NCBI RefSeq assembly: GCF_020131355.1
Contig: NZ_JAHLEL010000051.1
Coordinates: forward strand, 62,001 to 126,000
Length of the DNA: 64,000 nt
Direction of reading: 5' to 3'
Source: Pseudonocardia sp. ICBG1293
GTDB taxonomy: Bacteria > Actinomycetota > Actinomycetes > Mycobacteriales > Pseudonocardiaceae
The number at the start of each line of letters is the position of its first letter. The stretch's first letter is position 1. The position numbers and the translations under genes were made by a program. The notes under the pieces were generated by a model, which was not told the origin of the DNA, searched no databases, and saw nothing but the letters and a program-made list of their open reading frames with translations. Shown here one piece after another: positions 58,751 through 64,000 of the stretch.

Positions 58751-58913
58751 GGGGACCCGGGCGCGCCGGTTCGGGGTGTTCCGCAGGCGCGGCGGAGCGT
58801 TGACGGGTCCCGCCGAGTCCTTCGTGGAGGAGCTGCGGCCGATCATCGTCGCGCTGCGGACCTGAGCGCGTGGCCCGCCGACGGCCTCGGCGGCCCGTTC
58901 CCACCGGGCCGGT

Positions 58914-60256
58914 TCAGGCGGACGCCTCGTCGGGCAGCCGGCGGTCGGGCTCGGGCTCCTCGGCCCGGAGCAGGCGCCGGTTCGCGGACAGGATCGCGAC
59001 CAGGCTGACCAGGCAGACCCCGGCGAGAAGCACGGAGACCGCGGCCGAGGTGCCGAACTCCGCGAACAGCGCGGTCGCCAGCAGCGGGGTGATGCCGCCG
59101 CCGAGGATCGCCGCGATCGTGTAGCTGAGCGACGCGCCGCTGTAGCGCAGGCGGATGGGGAACATCTCGGTGATCAGCGCGGGCTGCGGGCCCGCCATGA
59201 TCGAGTTGGCGGCCGTGATGCCGATGAGCGCGATCACGACCAGCGGCACGGAGCCGGTGTCGACCAGCCAGAACATCGGGAACGCCCACACCACGCCGAC
59301 TCCGGCGCCGACGGCGAACGTGGTCTTCCGGCCGAACCGGTCACCCGCGAGCCCGGAGGCGAGCATCATCAGGATCCACGCGACGCTGACCCCGACGAGG
59401 GTCCACAGCATCGTGGAGGTGGGCAGTCCGAGCGTGGCGGTGCCGTAGGTGACCATGTACACCGAGACGAGGTAGCCGATGGCCGGTGCGGCGATGGACG
59501 CGAGGCTGCCCACCAGGATCTGTCGCGGGCTGCGCCGGAGCACCTCGACCAGCGGCATGCGCGCGACGTCACCGGAGTCGCGCACCTTCTCGAAGTCGGC
59601 GCTCTCCTCGATGGCCAGCCGGATGAACAGACCGACGATGATCAGCAGCGCGCTGCTGAGGAAGGCGATCCGCCAGCCCCATGCGGCGAACGCCTCGGCC
59701 GACATCAGGCCGGTGAGCAGGAGGAACGCCAGCTGGGAGAGCAGGATGCCGGACGGCAGGCCGAGCTGGGGGAAGCAGCCGTAGAGCGAGCGGCGCTTCG
59801 GCGGGGCGTTCTCGACGGCCATCAGCACGGCGCCCGCCCACTCACCGCCGACGCCGGCGCCCTGGACCAGGCGGAGCACGATCAGCAGGATGGGCGCCCA
59901 GATCCCGATGGTCTCGTAGGTCGGGACGAGACCGATCAGGGTGGTCGCGACGCCCATCATGAGCAGCGAGACGACCAGCATCGACTTCCGCCCCACCCGG
60001 TCGCCGAAGTGTCCCATGACGATGCCGCCGATCGGGCGATGAAGCCGACGGCAAAGGTGCCGAGTGCGGCCAGCGTGCCCGCGGTCTCGGAGAAGCCCGG
60101 GAAGAACTGGGTGCGGAAGACCAGCGTCGCGGCGACGCCGTAGATGAAGAAGTCGTACCACTCGATGGTGGTGCCGATGTAGCTGGCGAACGCGACCGTG
60201 CCGGGCTTGCGGCCTGCCGCCGCGCCACTCGGCCGGGACGGTGTGTCAGGGGCCAT
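58914..60256 (-). pseudogene. MHS-family permease with a 4-nt deletion
   Basis: ATG 60256 opens MAPDTPSRPSGAAAG, then FASYIGTTIEWYDFFIYGVA and TFAVGFIAR. There the frame breaks near 60035 and resumes in the next frame as PIGGIVMGHFGDRVGRKSML, RLVQGAGVGGEWAGAVLM and so on to the end at 58914. The coding strand has GCCCGATC where GCCCGCCCGATC is expected, a 4-nt loss in a GCCC repeat. Restored, it would be about 448 residues. It is the last gene of the galB-like operon and probably imported the aromatic substrate; now apparently inactive unless the read is wrong. Confidence 0.82.
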
Positions 60257-60340
60257 GGAGCTGCTCCTCGTCGAGCGGGACCCGGCCGCTCTCGGACCGG
60301 GTGGGAGGGGGCGCGACCCGGGACGGGGCCGCTCGCCGGT

Positions 60341-61090
60341 TCAGTGCAGGAGGCCGCCGCCGTCGCAGACGAGCGACTGCCCGGTGATCCGCGCGCCGTC
60401 GGCCGAGGCCAGGAACGCGACCAGGCCGGCGACGTCCTCCGGTGTGACGAACTCGCGGATGGCCTGCTGGGACATGCTCCGGGCGACGACGTCGTCGTCC
60501 GAGTGGGCGCGGGTCCCGGGGGTGGCGACCTGGGCGGGCAGCACGGCGTTGACGCAGATGCGGTGCTCGCCCAGCTCGCGCGCCATGACCCGGGTCATCC
60601 CGAGCAGGGCGCCCTTGCTGGCGATGTAGCCGATCTGGCCCGGTGCACCGGTGAAGAACGTCCGGGACGCGACGTTCACGACCCGGCCGCGGTGCGTGCT
60701 GTCCCGCAGGTGCGGATGACAGGCCTGCACCATGAGCAGCGGCCCGACGGCGTTGACGTCGTAGAAGCGGTGCAGCTCCTCGGGCGTCGCCGCCAGCAGG
60801 CTCGCGCGCCCGGAGAGGAGCCCGGCGTTGTTCACCAGGACGTCGACCCCGCCGAACCGTGCTGCCACCTCGTCGACCGTGCGTGTCACGGCTGACCGGT
60901 CGGTGACGTCGCAGGTCCAGTGGGTGACCGATCCCGGCGGGTCGTCCCCGCGCGGCTCCGCGGGACCGGTCGCCAGGTCCAGGGCGGCGACGGTCGCACC
61001 GTCGGCGGCCAGCCGCCGCGCCATCGCGCTCCCGAGACCGCCCGCCGCGCCGGTCACGATCGCGACGACGCCGCCGAGCCGGGCGGTCAC
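60341..61090 (-). CDS. Short-chain dehydrogenase/reductase
   Basis: A 249-residue SDR with the NAD(P) motif VTGAAGGLGSAMA near residue 12, VDVLVNNAG near 82, the catalytic VNVASRTFFTGAPGQIGYIA region with YIASK near 152, and a C-terminal TGQSLVCDGGGLLH. Asp at the end of beta-2 (LDLATG) favours NAD+. GTG 61090 overlaps the preceding stop (GTGA). In this operon it might fill the missing LigC-like step (oxidation of the ring-cleavage hemiacetal), but that is a guess. Confidence 0.87.
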   Translation of the reverse strand: MTARLGGVVAIVTGAAGGLGSAMARRLAADGATVAALDLATGPAEPRGDDPPGSVTHWTCDVTDRSAVTRTVDEVAARFGGVDVLVNNAGLLSGRASLLAATPEELHRFYDVNAVGPLLMVQACHPHLRDSTHRGRVVNVASRTFFTGAPGQIGYIASKGALLGMTRVMARELGEHRICVNAVLPAQVATPGTRAHSDDDVVARSMSQQAIREFVTPEDVAGLVAFLASADGARITGQSLVCDGGGLLH

Positions 61091-61368
61091 TCCTTCTTCT
61101 CCTGCGGGTGGGTGGCCAGCGCCTCGACGGTGACGTCCATCCACTTCCACATGGGCAGTGAGACCAGTGCGTCGTGCAGGGCGGCGGGGTCCTCGGCCTC
61201 GTAGAGGCCGATCGTGGCGTTGCGACCGGGCACCCGCCAGAGCCGCCGGAGGACACCGGCCTCGCGCAGCTCCGTCGCCCGCTCCCGCTCGCCCTGCCTG
61301 AGCTGGTCCCGGGTCTCGGCGGGAGTGTCGTTCGGCAGCCGGTTCTCGGTGCGGACCAGGAACTCCAT
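61087..61368 (-). CDS. Muconolactone isomerase-like small protein
   Basis: A 93-residue ferredoxin-like-fold protein of the muconolactone delta-isomerase family (MEFLVRTENRLPNDTP, ERERATELREAGVLRRLWRV, LPMWKWMDVTVEALATHPQE). True muconolactone isomerase belongs to the ortho-cleavage pathway, which is absent here. It could isomerise an oxalomesaconate tautomer or a lactone in the 4,5-cleavage route. It overlaps the SDR gene by 4 bp and lies 11 bp after the hydrolase. Confidence 0.8.
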   Translation of the reverse strand: MEFLVRTENRLPNDTPAETRDQLRQGERERATELREAGVLRRLWRVPGRNATIGLYEAEDPAALHDALVSLPMWKWMDVTVEALATHPQEKKE

Positions 61369-61379
61369 GACGTGTCCTC

Positions 61380-62087
61380 TCAGCTCGTGGCGATGTCGAG
61401 CAGCAGCGCGGCCAGCTCGTCGGGAGCGGTGACCATGGCCTCGTGACCGGTGGCGAGCTGGTACGTCGGCCAGCCACGGACCGCGGCGCGTTCGGCGTGG
61501 GCCGCGAAGACCCGCATCCACTCCACGCACTCGATGAACACGGCCGGGACCTGATCGCCCTTGCCGGTCAGCCGGAGCGGCTCGGTGTAGGTGAGCCAGG
61601 GGTGCGGGGTGAGCCGAGGGGTGAGCCAATCGATGTCGGCCTGCTCGGTGACGCCGAGCTTGGTCAGTGACCGGGGCGGGACTAGCCAGCCGAACCCGGG
61701 TCCCTCGGCGGCCTCGCGCCAGTGCCCGGCCACGGTCGCGGGCTGCAGATCGATGGCCGCCTCCCCGTCGTCTCCGACGAAGGCGTCCAGATAGATCCGG
61801 GTGGCCAGGCGCTCCGGGATCCGGTCGGCCACGCCGCTGACGATCTGTCCGGCGTAGCTGTGCCCGACGAGCACGACCTCGCGCAGGTCGTAGGCCTCGA
61901 TCATCCCGACGACGTCCTGGACGTGGGTCGAGAGCCCGACCTGCGGGGTGAGGGTGTGGGCGCGGTCGGACAGCCCGGTCAGGGTCGGGGTGTGGACGTC
62001 GTGGCCCGCGGCGCGCAGGGCCGGGACCACCCGCTCCCACGCCCACCCGCCGTGCCACGCGCCGTGGACCAGGAGGAACGTGCTCAC
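61380..62087 (-). CDS. Alpha/beta hydrolase
   Basis: A 235-residue alpha/beta hydrolase of the methylesterase/EstC type. The oxyanion region LLVHGAWHGGWAWERV is near residue 5, the nucleophile elbow VLVGHSYAGQIV near 69 (Ser72), and the catalytic His in LATGHEAMVTAPDELA near 217. GTG 62087 overlaps the aldolase-like gene stop. Its operon place suggests hydrolysis of an ester or lactone of the pathway, possibly the pyrone lactone normally opened by LigI, or a methyl ester of an aromatic acid. Confidence 0.85.
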   Translation of the reverse strand: MSTFLLVHGAWHGGWAWERVVPALRAAGHDVHTPTLTGLSDRAHTLTPQVGLSTHVQDVVGMIEAYDLREVVLVGHSYAGQIVSGVADRIPERLATRIYLDAFVGDDGEAAIDLQPATVAGHWREAAEGPGFGWLVPPRSLTKLGVTEQADIDWLTPRLTPHPWLTYTEPLRLTGKGDQVPAVFIECVEWMRVFAAHAERAAVRGWPTYQLATGHEAMVTAPDELAALLLDIATS

Positions 62088-62791
62088 GGGTGCTCCTGCT
62101 CGTCGGCGGGGTCGTCGACGTAGCGGACGCCGAGCCGTTCCAGCAGGGGACGCATGCCGTAGACGTCGAGACCCAGCTCGCCCGCGCGGAACCGGCGACG
62201 CTTGGCCTCCTCGTTCGCCTCGCGCGCGGCGGCGGCCTCGACGACCGACTCGGCCTCGGACAGCGGGACGCAGAGCACGCCGTCGTCGTCGGCGACGACG
62301 ACGTCGCCGGGGGCCACCAGCTGCCCGGCCACCACGACCGGCACGTTGACCGATCCCGGGACCGCCTTCGCCGTGCCCTGCGCGTGCACCGCCCGCGACC
62401 ACACCGGGAAGCCCATCGCCTGCAGGTCGGCGATGTCGCGCACCCCCGCGTCGGTGACCAGGCCGCGCACCCCGCGGTGCAGCAGCTGGGTGGCGAACAG
62501 GTCGCCGAACATGCCGTCGGTGGATCGCGAGGTGGTGGCGACCACCAGGACGTCACCCGCCCGGCACTGCTCGATCGACGCGTGGATCATCAGGTTGTCG
62601 CCGGGGTGGGACAGGACGGTGACCGCGCGCCCCGCGATCCGGGCCCCGGGGTAGATCGGGCGCAGCTCGGGACCGAGCAGCCCGCGGCGGCCGTGGGCCT
62701 CGTGGGCGGTGGCGACACCACTCCTGGCCAGTGCGTCGACGACTTGGGTCGACGGCCCGCGCTTCGTCCGGACGATCACGTGGCCGGTCAC
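62084..62791 (-). CDS. ligK: 4-carboxy-4-hydroxy-2-oxoadipate aldolase-like (LigK/GalC, RraA fold)
   Basis: A 235-residue RraA-fold protein that likely cleaves 4-carboxy-4-hydroxy-2-oxoadipate to pyruvate and oxaloacetate. Family blocks are SGVATAHEAHGRRGLLGPEL near residue 24, ARIAGRAVTVLSHPGDNLMI near 50, GDVLVVATTSRSTDGMFGDL near 78, GLVTDAGVRDIADLQAMGFP near 106 with the metal-binding Asp, and SVNVPVVVAGQLVAPGDVVV near 143. GTG 62791 overlaps the galB-like stop. Pairing with a GalB-like hydratase supports the assignment over RraA or oxaloacetate decarboxylase. Confidence 0.86.
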   Translation of the reverse strand: MTGHVIVRTKRGPSTQVVDALARSGVATAHEAHGRRGLLGPELRPIYPGARIAGRAVTVLSHPGDNLMIHASIEQCRAGDVLVVATTSRSTDGMFGDLFATQLLHRGVRGLVTDAGVRDIADLQAMGFPVWSRAVHAQGTAKAVPGSVNVPVVVAGQLVAPGDVVVADDDGVLCVPLSEAESVVEAAAAREANEEAKRRRFRAGELGLDVYGMRPLLERLGVRYVDDPADEQEHP

Positions 62792-63528
62792 AGCAGCACG
62801 TCCCCGACGATCGGGAACACCCGCTGGTAGGCCTCGGCCTGCACGATCGACCTGGCGCCGCCGTTCCGGACGGCCTGCACCCCCCGGCGCAGGCCGAGAT
62901 CGGTGTAGTACTGCACGAGGTGCGACTGCGCTCCCATGCACTCCATGGCCTTGCGCTTGCGGTCGAACACCGGGGTGATGTCCAGCAGCAGGTCGGGGCC
63001 GAAGCCACACTGCTCGGGCTGGTGTGGTTCGAACTGCAGCACCTGCGGTGCTCCGATCGGGCTCGTCGAACGGTCGTGGCCCGCGGCCTGCGCGACCTGC
63101 CGGGCGAGCAGCGTCGCCTCGTGCGCGGCGTCGTGATCGCGGTTGTACGGGTCGTTCGCGACATGGGTGAGCAGCACCTCGGGCTGCGCCGACCGCATCG
63201 CGCCGACGATGCGGTCGAGCCCGGCGTCGTCGATACGCAACGGGTAGTCGCCCAGGTCGAGGAAGGAGATCGCGGCACCGAGGGTTGCGGCGGCCGCCTC
63301 GGCCTCCGAGCGCCTGCCCGCCTTCGCCTTCTCCAGGGTCATGCCCTCCTGCCGCCACAGGCCCTGGGACTCCCCGCGCTCGCCGTAGCTCAGACAGACG
63401 ATGCGCACGTCGTAGCCGCGCTCGGCGTAGAGGGCGAGCGCTCCGCCCGCGCGCCAGACGAAGTCACCGGAGTGGGCACTGACCACCAGTACGGAGGGTC
63501 GTTTCTCATCAGCCATCGCTGCAGCCAT
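62788..63528 (-). CDS. galB: 4-oxalomesaconate hydratase-like (GalB, PIG-L fold)
   Basis: A 246-residue PIG-L/LmbE-fold protein. Instead of the AHPDD motif of deacetylases it has SAHSGDFVWRAGGALALYAE (His19, Asp22), as in Pseudomonas GalB, the zinc-dependent oxalomesaconate hydratase. Further blocks are LSYGERGESQGLWRQEGMT, FLDLGDYPLR and HVANDPYNRDHDAAHEATLL with the third zinc His. ATG 63528 follows GAGAAAGG; ATG 63516 is an alternative. It leads the galB-ligK-hydrolase-isomerase-SDR-permease operon, each junction overlapping or under 100 bp. Confidence 0.86.
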   Translation of the reverse strand: MAAAMADEKRPSVLVVSAHSGDFVWRAGGALALYAERGYDVRIVCLSYGERGESQGLWRQEGMTLEKAKAGRRSEAEAAAATLGAAISFLDLGDYPLRIDDAGLDRIVGAMRSAQPEVLLTHVANDPYNRDHDAAHEATLLARQVAQAAGHDRSTSPIGAPQVLQFEPHQPEQCGFGPDLLLDITPVFDRKRKAMECMGAQSHLVQYYTDLGLRRGVQAVRNGGARSIVQAEAYQRVFPIVGDVLL

Positions 63529-63585
63529 CGCCTTTCTCGGCCGATCGGGTCGGGCCACCGCGCGTCCACGATGGCGCCGAGCACG

Positions 63586-63591
63586 ACGCTA
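63586..63591 (-). promoter_or_regulatory. -10 box of the galB-like operon
   Basis: TAGCGT on the minus strand within CCTAGCGTCGTG, about 58 bp before the ATG at 63528. The same hexamer serves ligM, ligA and the second O-demethylase. Confidence 0.5.
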
Positions 63592-63656
63592 GGCACGGGC
63601 CCGGAACGCGGTAATGCGCGAATGACCGGACCGGTGCGGAGCCTCGGCCGGTGAGC

Positions 63657-63675
63657 CCTACGTCATTCGTCGTGG
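63657..63675 (+). promoter_or_regulatory. 19-bp regulon motif, copy 4 (galB-like operon promoter)
   Basis: CCTACGTCATTCGTCGTGG matches the CTACGTCA core exactly. It is 66 bp beyond the galB -10 box, the same side and nearly the same spacing as at ligM. It could also serve a plus-strand gene to the right of the window. Confidence 0.65.
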
Positions 63676-64000
63676 TGGCGGCGCGGCGCCGCGGCCCGGT
63701 ACCCGGAGTGGGCGGCGGTCGCCCCGCCCGCGGCCCTCCTGCTCTTCCACGCAGGGGGCGCGGCCTCCGGCGGATCGAGCCTGGCGGCCTACGCCTACCC
63801 GAGCAGGCTGCGGACGCCTTGCACCGGCGTGACGATGGCGCCGGCCTCGGGCGCCGTGGCCGTCGGCCTGTTCTGTCACCCGCTGCCGCAGGAGACCGGC
63901 GGTGTGGGCGGCGCCATCCTCGTGACGGCGCTCGTCCCCGCGCTCGTCCCCGCGGCCGGGGCCGTGGTCGCGACCGTGATCCGCTGGGACCCCGAACGGG
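63676..64000 (+). other. Right-edge segment with a possible hydrophobic reading frame
   Basis: No gene is certain here. One plus-strand frame is open from 63655 to the right edge and encodes hydrophobic stretches (AALLLFHAGGAASGG, GGAILVTALVPALVPAAGAV). It lacks an early start; the first ATG is near 63833. It may be the start or a remnant of a membrane protein. Confidence 0.2.

Larger units (their letters stand above)
57279..58754 (-). mobile_element. IS110-family insertion sequence, about 1.48 kb
   Basis: Boundaries come from restoring the LysR frame: flanks CCCGGGG (to 57278) and ACCCGGG (from 58755) rejoin exactly. G-runs at both junctions (57275-57281 and 58746-58754) leave about 4 bp of uncertainty. 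The element holds one transposase gene that nearly reaches one end (19 bp) and a noncoding segment of about 220 bp at its 5' end. There are no obvious terminal inverted repeats, as expected for IS110. Confidence 0.85.
56481..58865 (+). pseudogene. LysR regulator split by an IS110-family insertion
   Basis: The 5' part (56481 to about 57278) encodes a LysR DNA-binding domain (FLAVAEHGGVGRAAADLGLT, QPAVSRSLRRLEVAL) and most of the effector domain up to ESLHVPG. After the insertion, 58755-58865 continues in the same frame with TRARRFGVFRRRGGALTGPA and on to the stop at 58863-58865. Joining the pieces gives 302 residues, the normal LysR length. As it stands, the frame runs into the element and ends in the foreign tail GCLYGFVKRRRVLDRGC. 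It is divergent from mdlC and was probably its regulator, so that control is likely altered. Confidence 0.9.

Noticed and set aside
62084..62791. RNase E inhibitor RraA or oxaloacetate decarboxylase as identity of the RraA-fold gene
   Set aside because: Overlap with a GalB-like hydratase gene and the extradiol dioxygenase in the same regulon fit the LigK/GalC aldolase better; a side oxaloacetate decarboxylase activity remains possible.
62788..63528. PIG-L gene as mycothiol or GlcNAc deacetylase (MshB/Mca-like)
   Set aside because: The AHPDD deacetylase motif is replaced by AHSGDFVWR, the GalB-type variant, and the gene lies with an aldolase of the gallate route.
1..64000. CRISPR arrays, tRNA or rRNA genes, prophage
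   Set aside because: The tandem repeats at 175, 4795 and 14754 lack spacers; no cloverleaf with a plausible anticodon, no rRNA core sequence and no phage structural genes were noticed by eye. A covariance search for tRNAs would be decisive.

Overview
The window is very GC-rich DNA with tight actinomycete-style gene packing: GTG starts, 4-bp GTGA/ATGA overlaps and TANNNT -10 boxes. Gene content (SCO6745-family protein, WYL and IclR regulators, many MHS-type permeases) suggests a Pseudonocardiaceae-like actinobacterium, perhaps Pseudonocardia. That is an inference from style and homology; there is no rRNA marker here. No tRNA, rRNA, CRISPR array or replication origin was seen.

From 1 to 26 kb lies mostly housekeeping and accessory metabolism: 6-phosphogluconate dehydrogenase, drug-type MFS pumps, a flavin monooxygenase with an internal 24-bp minisatellite, a threonine-dehydratase-like enzyme and a DinB protein. 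A glycerol locus follows (glpF-glpK-glpD facing iclR plus a second glycerol kinase). Next come an SAF-domain dehydrogenase/GntR/MHS permease operon facing a MatC-like permease, then TerC, a frameshifted carboxylesterase facing a WYL regulator, an asparaginase and a methyltransferase. From 26.9 to 32.7 kb there is a 5-oxoproline locus (gntR-pxpA-pxpB-pxpC, glyoxalase-fold protein, MHS permease, DUF1445/D-glutamate-cyclase-like protein). From 32.7 to 35.8 kb there is an MFS pump, then a frameshifted dienelactone-hydrolase-like gene facing a MarR regulator.

From about 36 to 63.7 kb is the most striking part: what looks like one regulon for tetrahydrofolate-dependent demethylation and ring cleavage of methoxylated aromatic acids. 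It holds a histidine kinase/response regulator pair, two LigM/DesA-type aryl-ether O-demethylases, LigA and LigB extradiol dioxygenase subunits, and downstream enzymes resembling GalB (oxalomesaconate hydratase) and LigK/GalC (aldolase). It also holds a full one-carbon route from methyl-THF to formate (MetF, FolD-like dehydrogenase, FchA cyclohydrolase, PurU) and folate biosynthesis genes (FolP, FolC, PabB-PabC fusion). Interleaved is a mandelate-type side-chain module: alpha-hydroxyacid dehydrogenase, benzoylformate decarboxylase, aldehyde dehydrogenase and a permease. Its LysR regulator is split by an IS110 element, and removing that element in silico restores a 302-residue LysR frame exactly.

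Four intergenic copies of a 19-bp motif (consensus YCTACGTCAYNYGTCSYRG) sit upstream of the kinase gene, between ligM and ligA, between pabBC and the second O-demethylase, and upstream of the galB-like operon. They tie the region together and are candidate sites for the resident response regulator. The proposed flow is: aryl-hydroxyacetate to arylglyoxylate to aryl aldehyde to aryl acid; O-demethylation onto THF; ring cleavage to oxaloacetate and pyruvate; methyl-THF oxidised to formate with THF regenerated. Substrate identity (vanillyl, syringyl or other) cannot be decided from sequence.

Several genes are visibly broken: the carboxylesterase (one base missing), the dienelactone-hydrolase-like gene (G7 tract), an MHS permease (4-nt deletion) and the LysR gene. 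Some of these could be sequencing errors.
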